DNA from: Dysidea avara | Taxonomy: Eukaryota > Porifera > Demospongiae > Dictyoceratida > Dysideidae | Assembly: GCF_963678975.1 (NCBI RefSeq) | Contig: NC_089276.1 | Location: 31,388,368 to 31,452,367 of the forward strand | Length of the DNA stretch: 64,000 nucleotides | Reading direction: 5' to 3' | In this document: in pieces, positions 46,101 to 57,550 of the stretch | How the letters are laid out: the number at the start of each line of letters is the position of its first letter | Position numbering within the stretch: the first letter of the stretch is position 1 | Program-made: the position numbers and the translations under genes | The notes under the pieces: model-generated | The model's database searches: none | What the model saw: the letters and a program-made list of their open reading frames with translations, nothing else | Told to the model about the DNA's origin: nothing

Positions 46101-48054
46101 ACTTCATAAAAGTAAGAATAAAACTAAGATTGAAGTGATGGTAAGTGACCATTTTACCAGGCTACTGGATCAGCTTTCTTGAGCTAGACCAGGGTACTAG
46201 GCCACTGATGTAATGTACATATGATATATAGGTGGACATAATAGACTGGCAAATTACACAGCAAGACATTACAAATCATTCTAAGGTACTAATTGTCCTT
46301 GCTAATAAGAGAGTTGTTGAGATAAGTATGCAATGCTGCTAACTGTAACAATTTTATCAATGAAATTTTACCTTTTTTGTTTCAATGGTCATATCCCAGG
46401 CTGATAGTTTTATTGGGTCAACATTAATGGTCAAATGTTGCTCAGAGTTAAATGAAAATGCAAGTCCTCTTATCAGCTCTGCTTTTTTGTTATTGTACTG
46501 TGTTTCAACCACCTATAGTATTTCAGTAGCATGTACACGCAATAGTAAGACACATACATAGTGCTTACGCACATACAAGTACATCAAGTATACTGTTCAT
46601 ACATACCTCAATGCATTCTCTGTTAGCATGACAGATGCATACTTCTGCCATTAAACATCTCTTGAAATTGTACATGTAATAGAGTGCATGGAAAATATTT
46701 GGAATAGTGATATCATCTGTAGTCGAGCAATGAGAGCAAAAATGACAGGTAGAAATAACACAGTATCCAATTTTGTAATCAAAAAAAGCTCCACTGACTA
46801 CTTCATTCATCAAAAGTTTTTGTTTACCATTAGGGCACGTATTTTGTGCAGAAGCCTTCATTGCGCGTAACTTTTGAAGCTCATTAAGATTTCTAGGACT
46901 AGCATGATGACTTAGTATCAAATATACTGGAAGTTTGAATGTATAGTCAGCACTAATCCAAAAGAAGCTACTAATTGGATAATATCCCTCAGGTAGTTGA
47001 AAAGGACCAAAGCGACTTGCAGTTGCTTGCATCTGTACACGGTCTCCTTGTAACACAGCTCCAGGAGGAATAATGATAGCAAAATTGTGGGCTTTGTTGT
47101 AGAATGTTCCACCATCATTATCAACACAGTAAACGGATATACCTTCATTGGTAATAGGACATTTTTCTGAAACCTTAATAACATTATCATTGTGCATATC
47201 TGATAGTTCTTCAACATTTTGTATCAACTTTAAAACATGATTTAGTACTAAACAAGACAGGTAAAGATTTTGGATCACAAAATTATTCTGCTTTTCATGG
47301 CCACATGGTGGAACCAAATGGTCCTCAACAAATCTTGGTCTAATATTCCTACCACACACATTCAGGTATAGCAGTGGCTCATTAGCAGATAGAATGACAT
47401 CAACCAAAAATTCAGTTTCTGAAAAATATGACATGACATTTTTCTCCACATTTAAATATTTTAAGTTAGGATGGCCTCTCAAGGCTTCAGATATACATAT
47501 TATCCCTGTGAACAACAGTGAATTCTGTGATAATTTTAGTTCTTGAAGTGTATGGCAGTTTCTAACAGCACTAGACAAATTGTCTACATTGTTGAGTGAG
47601 ACACAATTTTTGCTTATGTCAAGTACTTTTATGGCATTACTGATTGATACTGTGGTAATAATCTGAGTCACTGCAACAGAAGTTAACTGATTGTTACTAA
47701 GTTTTAATTCTTCCAACAAAAAATTACTGCAGACAGCTTCTATTATACTGTCTGTGGCTTCTTCAGTTATAAAATTATTGTTTATTCTGAAAAACCTTAA
47801 TGAAGAAATGTTTTTCAAAGCTCTACTAATTGTAATACATTTCAAGGAATTCAAGTTGGCATGAGAGATATCTAACTCTTCCAGTGATGATGCTTTATGT
47901 ATAATGGCTGTCACCAAATCAGTTCCTTGATCAGTAATACTACAACCACTAATATTGAGTGTTTTAATTAGTGCCAAAGTCCTTATCAATAGATGTAAAA
48001 TATCAACTTCTTGTTGTCTGTTTGTTAGTGTGACCGCAGAATAGAAGTAATCCA
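37115..48054 (-). CDS. PIDD1-like LRR-ZU5-UPA-Death protein (3' exons)
   Basis: Predicted cytosolic death-fold signalling protein. Minus-strand exons: 48054-46607, 46512-46372, 39077-38870, 37398-37115 (stop). All junctions are GT-AG and phases join cleanly. Exon A holds several leucine-rich repeats over its first 215 residues (LEELDIS, LRFFRINNN, LEELKLSNNQL, LQELKLSQN, LKYLNVEKN), then a ZU5-like domain (GGTFYNKAHNFAIIIPPGAV) ending with ISTCHFCSHC. Exons B and C give a UPA-like segment (GLAFSFNSEQHLTINV, PPRFVVTYCTKNVPYEPL). The last exon is a Death domain (EWEEVAYALYF, CREVFIDWIERG, TWSELLNRLKKI, KAAEDIF). PIDD1 has this domain order, usually with two ZU5 domains; one is clear here. The N-terminus lies upstream and was not found. 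Intron 2 (39078-46371) is 7.3 kb of repeats. Host gene, probably intact. Confidence 0.75.
38480..38755 (+). repeat. Dispersed repeat, second copy
   Basis: Shares TAGTGAAAAAATCAAGCC, a TTGGCTGAAG-CATCAG stretch and a short (TTAG/TCAG) run with 33745-33985. It lies in the third intron of the PIDD-like gene (37399-38869). Confidence 0.45.
39455..39700 (+). mobile_element. tRNA-derived SINE-like repeat
   Basis: GGTTCGAGGCT at 39512-39522 fits a Pol III B box. About 40 bp upstream, CTGTAAGTGTTCG could be a weak A box. Downstream is a T-rich stretch and a body containing TGTAGGACCAGGTGTCCTACA, a hairpin. No second copy in the window confirms its limits. Confidence 0.4.
41020..45055 (+). repeat. 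31-bp minisatellite array, about 130 monomers
   Basis: The monomer is close to GAG(A/T)TCAGCTA then (C/G)AAACAAATCACCCTGTAGA. Alternating variants end in GAAGAAGTTACCTTGTAGA or AAAGAAACCACCATGTAGA. Higher-order duplications are visible: markers recur about 335 bp apart (41521/41856), 430 bp apart (42722/43152) and 522 bp apart (43751/44273), so the array grew by segmental copying. No open frame of note. Confidence 0.95.
45071..45313. mobile_element. Inverted-repeat MITE, intact
   Basis: Ends TATGTGACCGGATTTGCGAA and TTCGCAAATCCGGTCACATA are perfect inverted repeats. The arms continue through AAGGGGTCTTCCACACACAT for about 42 bp. It is the intact relative of 968-1724 and sits between the satellite and hairpin modules. 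Confidence 0.85.
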
Positions 48055-48120
48055 CTACAAAATAAATTATATCACTTAATACAATTTAAAAGCTAGTAGC
48101 TACTACAGTATCCATGCAAA

Positions 48121-48420
48121 ACTGTATGAAAAAGGTGCGGCTTTCAAAAAGCCTGGGTGAAACAAAGTAGTGAAATCTAAGGTGGCAGCCATAAAATGGC
48201 TACAATAACATTGATAAAAAATGCACAAAGCCATTATTTTAAAAAAATTATTGTCATCAACATCATTGCAGCCTTTTCATGACTGCCACACAACATTTTC
48301 ACTCAGGCTTTTTGAAGGCTGCACTCTTTTTATAAAGCTTGGCTGTTTTTGCATAATTTTTTACCTCTTTTTACATTTTAAATATATATCCCAAAGCCCC
48401 TGGTTTTGAGGTTTGTTTTA
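48121..48420 (-). mobile_element. Diverged palindrome and hairpin module
   Basis: Arms at 48130-48200 and 48280-48355 share GGTGCGGCTTTCAAAAAGCC and its mirror with the palindromes at 17.5, 45.5 and 50.3 kb. A degenerate hairpin (CAAAGCCCCTGG...TTTGAGG) follows. It lies just upstream of exon A of the PIDD-like gene, so it is probably in its preceding intron. Confidence 0.65.
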
Positions 48421-49089
48421 ACACAAATCATTGTATTTATCTACAGATGCAATGAAGATGATATAAGGCAAACTAGTGCTCTACCAATACAGTACCGATC
48501 CGATACCAAATCCAATTATTTATACTGATATAATTTTGTGCTTGCTTGTTCATGGCTATATGTTGTATTTTAGCTCCTGTACTTATTTGCAATAGTATTT
48601 TATAACAAAGTACATTCCTTCCAAGTTAGGTATACATGATTGTACTATTTGCCTATTAGGATTTTGCAGCATCTGTTTTATTAGACTATCTCGATTTTTC
48701 ATGCAATACATGATAAGTTGCAGTTGCTCAATTTTTAACAAAGCAAATCCTGTACTTCTTATGTATGTCAGAATGCGATTTCTAGCCTTTTGTCAAAAGT
48801 TTCATTAGCATAGCACTTATAATGATGATTATGATGATGACAATTGGCAAGAGTAGGGCTTAATAGTAGTGTACTATCCCACCAATCTGTACCAAAATGG
48901 CTATAATATTGGCTTTAATACTAGAGAAGTTGCAATAGTATTGCATTACCAAGTTTATTTGCTTTTTGTAATGCTCTAATAGTCATATTCCAAAATTGTG
49001 TCACCATCATAGCAACAATTTTCCGTCATTTGATTGGGACGAGAATTTATGGTTTTGGTGGACAGTTCTGTGGTTAGACCAACGAAAGT
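48421..49089. other. Intergenic or intronic DNA
   Basis: No exon recognised. It includes a diverged TTTTATTAGACTATCTCGAT motif at about 48677-48696, related to the GACTGCTCTATTAGAG motif elsewhere. Confidence 0.45.
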
Positions 49090-49692
49090 TCGAAGTTGTT
49101 AGTATCGATACCAATGCTGCACAGTTGTTGCATACCTGAGTACGATAACAGAGGATACAGGACTGTTACTATCAATGGAAGGAAGCAAAGGTATCTTTTC
49201 ACAGCTTCCCAAATGAAACAAGATGTGACCTGAGACGGCACTGGATTTATGCGATTCACCTCAACGTTGGTAAGGGCCCTATGCCTGCTGTGTTTCAGGA
49301 GCAGTATCCAAAGATGACTGCATTTTTGGATGCCACTGAGATTAAAGTAAGCATACCATCAGACCTATAGCTCTTACAAAATGGCCAATAAATTTAAGGC
49401 ACTTATTGCAGCCCTGCTGGACATGTTGTATTTACGTCTTCACTGTACACTACATAAGTGCAACTAGTGGAGCACAGTGGGTTTCCAGCATTATTACAAA
49501 GAGGAGATGAAATGATGGCTGATAGAGGATTTACCATAGAGGATTTGTCAGTGCCTCTAAGTGTTGGTCTCAATGTTCCACCATTTTTAGGCAGTCAATC
49601 CCAACTAGATGTGGGTGAAGTTGTTGAAACACAACAAATAGCATCACACGTTGAACATGCTATTAGGAGAGTAAAGGAGTACAATATGTGAA
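49090..49692 (+). pseudogene. THAP-DDE_4 transposase remnant
   Basis: Begins with a broken THAP zinc-finger-like stretch (CCIPEYDNRGYRT; after a frame change SFHSFPNETRCDLRRHWIYA). Next comes a DDE_4 transposase piece with FQEQYPKMTAFLDATEIKV (the DATE is the expected catalytic Asp region), a decayed GHVVFTSSLY, then LVEHSGFPALLQRGDEMMAD with RGFTIEDL and IASHVEHAIRRVKEY. THAP plus DDE_4 is the layout of ISL2EU/PIF-related elements. Several frameshifts and missing segments make it non-functional. No ends identified. Confidence 0.7.
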
Positions 49693-49829
49693 GTGGTGTA
49701 ATGCCTGCTTCAGTGGTTGGTTCAGCCAACTAGGTATGGTCAGTATGTTGCTCATTGACCAATTTTCAACACTCTATTAACCTGTATTTGAATTATACAT
49801 TTACTGTGTACATGATAATATAAGTATGT

Positions 49830-49990
49830 GCTAAAGCATTGCACCGAGTGCTATATGAAAAATAAAGCACGAGGCGCATGGCCGAGATGTTAGTAAAACA
49901 CAAGGCAAAGCCGAGTGCTTTATTAGCATCAAGGCCGAGCACCAAATGCTTTATAGCACAAGAAAGGCAATGTTTTAAATGATTTATGGA
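49830..49990. mobile_element. Palindromic MITE, GAGTGCTTTA family
   Basis: AAATAAAGCACGAGGCGCAT and the mirrored GCCGAGTGCTTTATTAGC arms surround a short spacer. A second copy is at 54715-54890. Confidence 0.6.
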
Positions 49991-50071
49991 ACTTGCTAGT
50001 GGTAGCTTGCAGCCATACACTAGGACTCATAATTACCACACGTTGCACACTGAAATTATTAGCAGCCAGAA

Positions 50072-50091
50072 TACACACACACACACACACT
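50072..50091. repeat. (CA)n microsatellite
   Basis: An uninterrupted CACACACA run of about 20 bp. Confidence 0.95.
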
Positions 50092-50859
50092 AGTTTACCA
50101 AAGTAACTCATGCGTAGTTCACCATAGTTTGGTATGGTAGACGTTAATCACATATTTGGCAAGCTTTGGTCACAACCCACAATCGATTCTATTGTGACAC
50201 ATGGTGAAGTATTTCCGTGACATTCCTAGGACTTGTCCGTTTACATTGTCAAATGTAGCAGCAACATTACTAGTGCTTGGAGGTATTGAAAAATAGCAAA
50301 CAGTATATGTACCTTCCATAAAAAGTATCACAGTATTACTAAATCTAATCCAAAACAGCCAAGCTGTAAAAAAAAGTGTGGCCCTCAAAAAGGCTATGGT
50401 AAAAAAAGATGTGAAATCAAAGGTGGCGGCCAAGAAATGGCTGTGATGGTAGGTTAATGGCAAAAATTTTAATAACGACAATTCAGGTGAATTTGTGTTG
50501 TCTCTTCCAAGTTTCACTAGGACTTGGCACCAAATTCGCCTGAATTGTCGTTATTAAAATTTTTGCCATTAACCTACCATCACAGCCGTTTCTTGACAGC
50601 CACCTTGGATTTCACATCTTTTTTCACAATAGCCTTTTTGGGGGCTGCACTCTTTTTTTAGAGCTAGGCTGTTTTTGATTAGATATCACTTATTTTTGTA
50701 TATTCATACCTAAAGCCAGTCTATGGCCAGCTTTAGGTATTTATTTTAACTTGTCTTCATAGAAAGAAGATTATTATGAAGAAGATTTAAATGATTTGTT
50801 TAGCTACATGTACATTTAGGCAATGGTGTTGATTGATCATAAAGATAAGTCACACAGTT

Positions 50860-53260
50860 CGCAGCTGAATACTCTACAGGGAAATGTGTATGTAGCTGAA
50901 AGTTCTACAGGGAAGTAATTGTACTCTTTGACTACATGGTGAATGCTTTGTAGTTGAACTCACCACAGGGTGGCTTATTTCTAGCTGAAACACTATATGA
51001 AATGTAGCTGAATTCTCTCTTATTTCTAACTGATCTCTCTATTGGGTGATTTGTTTCTTATCTAGCTGACATTTTTATAGGGTGACTTGTTTCAAGCTGA
51101 GCTCTCTACAGGGTGATAGCCAATCTTTCTACAGGGTGATTTGTTTCTAGCCGATCTCTAGCTACAGGGTGAATTATTGTGTCTAGCTGATCTGACTTGT
51201 TTCTGCTGACCTCTCTACAGGTAACTTGTTTCTAGCTACACTCTCTACAGGGTGACTTGAAATGTGGTTGAACTCCATTCTGGGTGACTTGATCAAGCTA
51301 ATCTCTCTTCAGGGCAATTTGTTTCTAGCTGATCTCTCTACAGGGCTGCTTGTTTCTACTGAGCTCTCTACAGGGTGACTTGAAAAATAGTTTAATTCTT
51401 TGCAGGTAACAGGGTAACTTGCCTAACTGATCTCTCTACAGGGAGATTTGTTTCTAACGGAATACAATGTATCTTTCTACTGAGAGAGTTTAATTTATCA
51501 GTGCTACGAAATTTCCATGAAATCTCTGAATTCATGTCCATGAAATGACTTTCATGGCATTTTATTGGAATGGGAATTATTTTACTATTCATGGATAATC
51601 CATAGGTGTTTCATAGCACTGTTCTCTGGCAGTGCTACACGGTGACTTCATTCTATCTGATCTCTGTACAGGATGACTTGTTTCTAGCTAATCTTTCAAC
51701 AGTCATTTGTTTCAATCTGATCTTTCTACAGAGTGATTTGCTCCTTACTGATCTCCCTACAGGGTGAATTGTTTCTAACTGATCATTCTACAGGGTGATT
51801 TGTTTCAAGCTGATCTTTCTACAAGGTAATTGAAATGTATCTAATCTCGCTACAGGGTGACTTGTTTCTAGCTGATCTTTCTACAGGTGAGCTGATTTCT
51901 GTACAGGGCGGCTTCTTACTGGCTGAACTCTCTACAGGGTAACTTGTTTATACCAGATCTCTCTACAGGGTGATTTGTGTTTAGAGTTGTACCGATAATC
52001 GGATTGGTAGTTGGTAGAAACCGATAATTAGCTGTTTTTACCATAATCGGAAATCCATTGTAATGGGCTGTGGCCAGCAGATTATTAGTCTATTCAGCTT
52101 CAGCAGCTGCAGTACGACTGGAGGACTGGTGTCAAAGGCTCTGGTATGTACTTGGGTAATTTGTTTATGTTTTGTGGTAACCACAAAGATAAACAGTGAT
52201 GGTTCAGGTCCTAGCCCACTTGTCTGACTATATAGCAACTTTGATTGAGATAAGTGTACAATTTCACAGAATTGGCTTTACTAGCTCTACTTTTAATGGA
52301 GTGTGCACAAATATAATTGTAGGGACCTACAATTGGGTATCGGTTAACTATCAGTAAAACAGGATAAAAATATATTGGATATCGGTTTTCCCTAAAAAGT
52401 GGGAATCAGTACAACTCTATTTGTGTTGAGCTGATCTTTCTACAGGTTGATTTCTTTCTAGCTGCATGATCTCTACAGCGTGAATTGTTTCTAGCTGATT
52501 TCTCTACAAGGTTACTTGTTACTTGCTGAACTCTATACAGGGTGATTTGTTTCGAGCTGATCTCTCTACAAAGTGATTTGTGTGATTTGTTTCCAGCTGA
52601 TCTCTCTTCATGGTGACTTACTTATATATAGCTGCATGAACTATCAGTACAGAGTGGACTTGTTTCTAGCTGATCTCCCTACAGAGTGGCTTGTTTCTAC
52701 TAAAATTTCTATAGGTTGACTTGAAACGTATCTGAACTCTCTGCAAGATGACTCGTTTCTAGTTGATCTCTCTAAAGAGTGATTTGTTTCCAGCTGATCT
52801 CTCTAGTGAGAGATTTACTTCTAGCTGATCTCTCTACTGACAGTCTGTGTGACTTGTTTCTAGCTGATCTTTGTACAGGGTGATTTGTTCTAGTTGATCT
52901 CTGTTTGCTTTTAGCTGATCTTTTCACAGGGTGACTCGTTTTTAACTCTACAAGGTGATTTGTTTTCAGCTGATCTCTCTACAGGATGCTTTGTTTCTAG
53001 CTGACTTATCTACAAGGTGATTTGTTTCCAGCTGGTCTCTCTACAGGATGATTATGTAGCTGATCTTTCTACAGGGTGATTTGTTTCTAGCTAATCTCTC
53101 TACAAGGTAACTTATAGCCAGCTGAACTCTCAACAGGGTGACTTGAAATATAGTTGAATTTTCTTTAGGGTGACTGGTTTCTAGCTGATCTCTCTACAGG
53201 GTGACCTTTTCTTAGTTAATCTCCATACACAGTCGCTTATAACAGTGTTAAATTCTCTAC
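50860..53260 (-). repeat. 31-bp minisatellite array, diverged, reverse
   Basis: Repeats of TAGCTGATCTCTCTACAGGG then TGA(T/C)TTGTTTC are the reverse complement of the copy 1 monomer. Monomers are much less uniform than at 41-45 kb and show many small deletions. No higher-order structure is evident. Confidence 0.9.
51982..52419. mobile_element. hAT-like MITE inside the satellite
   Basis: Ends TAGAGTTGTACCGATAATCG and GGGAATCAGTACAACTCTA are inverted repeats. They are flanked by the perfect 8-bp duplication TTTGTGTT (51974-51981 and 52420-52427). Interior non-coding; repeats of ATCGGTT-type words lie near both ends. Confidence 0.85.
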
Positions 53261-54127
53261 AATACATAGACGAATGCTTTAAGAAGTAATTATTTGATTC
53301 TTAGCTGACTGCTTTATTAGGGTGACTGCTCTATTAGAGTATCTTGATCGCACACTTATTACACCTAGTTGGCTTTCGTAGTGTAACTCAGTAGTGTTTC
53401 ATCTAATCCCTTGTAAACTACTGAAAGATCATTCTAAAATAATTGGTCTACCTCTCTACCTATTTTCAGCTGATTCCATTAACTATTTGCCTGGAAAGCG
53501 TGATAAGTAATACTAAAAACTCGATCATGCGATTTTTACACATGATTGGCGTTTTTGTTATAACTACATGATTGTTAGTGTGATTTCTTTCAAACCACAA
53601 AAGGTTTGCACTACGATAGTTATTCCATCTATAGACCGATTTTCAAGTTATTCTTACCCTGGAGGCGTGACAACAAATCACCTTTGGATTTTTGAAAAAT
53701 CACGCATAACTCTCTTGTTCTTTTCTGATCTCTACCAAAATTGGACTGCAAATGTACAGTATTATGCTCTTACTGCCCTCCAAATTTTAAGTAAATCAAC
53801 CAAAGCACATGCAAGTTATTACAATTTTTCTAAAGTGTGCGAGATGAAGAAGAAAAAGAAGATTAAGAAAAATACGAAGAAAATAAGACGAACTTTGAAG
53901 GCACGTATCTCGGTGATGGATGGGCGGATTCACCTCAAATTTGGAATATGAAGCGCCCTACCCCAAGGGAGTTTCCACAGCTAAAATGGTTAATTTCCAC
54001 TCAGCCATTATCAAGCTATGGATGCATGAAAACAGCGTTTTCTTGGTTCCTGTAAAATACACACTTGTCTGTCGCGCGCCCACACTGGCTGTACTTGGCC
54101 GCACAACACACTATCATGAGTCTTGAT

Positions 54128-54714
54128 ATTATGGTATTAATGCAAAAACCATTGGTATTTAAATAACTGCCATTTACCTTAACAAAAGCACCAAGTACCC
54201 ATTGAAGCTCAGCAAGCTTCAGGTACAAATTACCACAAACAAATTTGTTTACATAGTTTGGTTAGCTGGCTACATCACCACCTGCCTACAAACATTGTCA
54301 CACATCTGGTTACCTTCTAAATATGGGATGAAACAAGCCCACAGGGAGGCCACAATTCCCAGACGGTATTGCGATATTAAAGTAACAGACGGTATTAAAA
54401 TAACAGGTGGTATTAAAATAACAGACGGTATCAAAACTGGTATGACTTAAATATCACAGATTGCTAACAATACCGGTATATCGCCCAGCTCTAAACATTA
54501 CCTTCTCCCACCCATCATCGAAGTATTTGGATATGTCTATAAAAGTAATCCATTGGTAGAACTCGTGTCGGCTGGGGTGATTGACCACTCAGCATGGTGC
54601 AAGTTACCAGGCTGCAGTGGCTCGGGTGATTAGTCATACTGGCGTGAGCACTACAGGCTATTAGCCTGCACTAGAGCACGTGGGAAACAGTGTTTTATTA
54701 CTCACAAAGAGTGC
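54128..54714. other. Intergenic DNA with a short tandem repeat
   Basis: No gene. About 3.5 copies of an 18-bp unit, GGTATTAAAATAACAGAC, lie at 54364-54440. Confidence 0.6.
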
Positions 54715-54890
54715 TTTAAATACCAGATAAAGCACCGCCACACATACAATATGGAAATAAAAGCACGAGGGCATGGGCGAGAGACTAATATAGTACGAGG
54801 CAAAGTCGAGTGCTATATTAGGCTCGAGACCATGCCCGAGTGCTTTTATTTTCATATTGTACAAGCATAGTGGTGCTTTAACTGATTTAA
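54715..54890. mobile_element. Palindromic MITE, GAGTGCTTTA family, copy 2
   Basis: Left AAGCACCGCCACACATACAA and AATAAAAGCACGAGGGCATG pair with CATGCCCGAGTGCTTTTATT and CAAGCATAGTGGTGCTTTAA on the right. Related to 49830-49990. Confidence 0.75.
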
Positions 54891-55054
54891 AGTGCTGTCT
54901 TGTTGTCTTGCTTGGAGCGTTCATTTCGAGAATTCAGTTTTCAGCCATCAGACAATTGGTAAGTGTCTATGTAGTACAGTTCTGGTAGTATTACAAGCAA
55001 ATAGTATCTTTTTGGCTACTTTGGCAATTAGAAATGTTATGCACGTGATCTTGC

Positions 55055-55205
55055 TTTTCATACTGAAGTTTTCATCAGCATTCGAATCTGCGTGACACCG
55101 TGCATGAGTGTGTAGATGGCACACTCAACCTTTCGTCATCACGCTAACCGCTACGCACTCAGGCACGGTGTCACAGATTCGAACACTGGTGAAAACCTCA
55201 GTATT
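55055..55205. repeat. Inverted repeat of about 150 bp
   Basis: Arms of about 60 bp share CATTCGAATCTGCGTGACAC with CGTGCATGAGTG and the mirrored ACTCAGGCACGGTGTCACAG with ATTCGAACACTGGTGAAAAC. Probably another palindromic MITE. Confidence 0.75.
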
Positions 55206-55417
55206 TATTTTCCAACCAATGCGTAACTGTTCTTTATGTTCCATAACTGTACTTTATTGTGATGCAAATGGAAAATATAGCACACTTGAATAAGTTATGG
55301 AAAATAAAGTACTCTTTGGGTAATAAAGAACTGTTTGCCCTAAAGTATACTTTATGAAATTTAAAGTACACCTTTTCCTTTGATCTTGCCCACACAAAGT
55401 TCTCTACTGTTTAGTTA
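55206..55417. other. Unassigned DNA
   Basis: No feature recognised. Confidence 0.5.
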
Positions 55418-56480
55418 CTTTATGTACTTGCACTTTGTGCTAAAAGATACTTGAAATAAAACTCTGTTAACCGCGTCTGCATGCCTTTCCAACACCCTTC
55501 ATCAAGTTTAATTCTCTCAATGCTGATGTCCTTGAACATGTAAGTCACACCACGACAATGCAAGACAGAGCCACCTGTCCTTGGAATTGGTAATAGTAAT
55601 AGTGTTTGTGCGATTGTTTCAGAGTTACCTGAAGGTAGCAAACCTGAAGGTAGCAAAAAAGTTGGGGTCACTAGTAGCATCCTCAATGATTGACAGTCTA
55701 TGGACATTTCACTTCTAATAGACCAAACGATGGTTCCGATGGGTCATGTACTAATCCATCTGGAGAAGCAGCTAGCCAAGGAAGGGATGGGTTAACTAAG
55801 AGACTGCAGCAATGTATTTTAAATCCAGTTCCTGCAATGTAAGCATTTCAGGCTTTTATTTCCTTTTGAATTCCGCAACTAATCTGAACAGGAAACTTTG
55901 AATAATCCTTGGTCTCAAAAGCGAAGTGCTGGTCAGAATTTGAGCAAATGCACATGGTGGTTGGTCACTTATTAAGCTGTCATGCAGCTGCTTCTGGTGG
56001 TCAGTTCCATTCACAAAATGCGAAGAATCATGTATCATACAGGAAACAGTTGATTTGGATTTTCTTCAATTCTTGATCTACTTGTTTTGCTCAACAAAAA
56101 ATCACATTCATTACTGATTCTGGATTAATTTGACATGACCTTGGCTTATGCCATGACTGTTGCATCTGAGTGCAAGAAAGACCAACTGGAACTGTTTCAG
56201 CAGACCAACCACATGGCTACACATGCCGGATTTACCAGCAGTACAGGAACAATTTGCTGCCACAACATGGTAAGGAGCATCACATGACAATATAATGTAA
56301 GTATGTGCATAGAATCATTTTCTTTTGACTTCGGTAACAATGAGCTTTCACCCATATAGTATCCTCTTTATGACAAAACATTACATGCTTTCCAGGATAT
56401 AGTCCTCCATGAGTACTGGTGGCCCCTTTGGAGTGTCAAATAATTTACATTAACAACATCTTGGGAAATTTGCCTTGCTT
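55418..56480 (-). pseudogene. SWIM-YqaJ gene remnant
   Basis: Reading the minus strand with frame changes: KAHCYRSQKK, then a SWIM zinc finger (NCSCTAGKSGMCSHVVGLLK), then CTQMQQSWHKPR. A YqaJ-type nuclease domain follows (NPSLPWLAASPDGLVHDPSE, FGLLEVKCP, KQSHKHYYYYQFQGQVALSC, SIERIKLDEGCWKGM, LTEFYFKYLLAQ). The catalytic-region motifs SPDG, EVKCP and QGQ are visible. Frameshifts and stops are spread throughout. Fused SWIM-YqaJ proteins are numerous in invertebrates and are suspected to move with transposons; no element ends were found here. Confidence 0.7.
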
Positions 56481-57550
56481 TTAATTGTTTGACAGATTTT
56501 TGTAAGTGTGATAGAATGATACTAACAGTAAAAATTCGTGAAAAATTCCTTTGATTTGCTGTGTGTATGGGCTTTTGGGCCATGTAGGTATACTACTCAA
56601 AAAAAAACAACTCCACAGTGCATGTGCTTTGTGTTTACTGTCACACACGTGAACTCAACACACACGCAGTTCCGTCTTGGGTACACACAACTACACTTGA
56701 GAAGGCAACACTGCCACACACGAAGGCAGCATCTGGCAGCATGACTACACGCACGATGCATGTAGTATGTAGCACAAGTGTAAAATCTTCCCAGTTGCTC
56801 ATATACATGTGGGTCATTCCATGTCAAATCACCGAGAAATTGTAGGGTCACCTCTCAGATTTTGACGAAACTTGGTGTGTTTGTAGTACCTATGGTGCTC
56901 ATCACCCATACCAATTTTTAGCCCCATACACCACATAGTGTCTGATTTATGACCACAAATATTTTGAATAATTCATGAAAAATTGGTTCGTCTTGAGTTA
57001 CAAAATCAACTGTAGCTCACCACTGTGTTAATATTTGAAAATAAAATTTTCAGCAATTAATGACTGTTAATTGATCTTTCAAGTAATCCATAAACCATAA
57101 GATATTAATTTAATTGAAGTTCAAAAAGGCTCCATTAAAAACTTTAATCCTAAATATTTCAAAAAGTGCTGCTTCAAATTCTTTGAATTTTTTAGTAAAC
57201 AATAATTAGGTTATGGTCTATTGTTGGTAAAACTTTTGTGGTGGGGCCATAATGGGTTGAAGAGATATGATTAAATATGTTGTGGTATGTAGTGGAATTT
57301 TGTAGTCTATTATTGCTATATGGGAGTGTACACCTCTAATAACCATTGCTGATAAAGCCATGCCAACTTTGTCTTACATAATGAAGGTGTCCAAGTACAG
57401 TGCAACCTGTATTAGTGACCACCTGTATTGAAAGACCACCTTTGTGCTCCAGTTTATTTAATTGTATAGTTTTCAATGCAGCCAACTTATATAGCCTGCA
57501 AAGGCAGTACAATGACCAGCTAATGACACCACGTCAGTTGTTCAATTGAG

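Larger units (their letters stand above)
50342..54127 (-). mobile_element. Composite satellite element, copy 2 (3.8 kb, reversed)
   Basis: On the minus strand the modules run: terminus ATCAAGACTCATGATAGTGT (from 54127), a leading block with CATATTCCAAATTTGAGGTG (to about 53530), the motif GATCAAGATACTCTAATAGA with GCAGTCA copies (53309-53349), a minisatellite (53260-50860), a hairpin (50737-50709) and a palindrome (50694-50342). Order and orientation match copy 1, but the leading block is diverged, so this is an older copy. A hAT-like MITE sits in its satellite (51982-52419). Confidence 0.75.
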
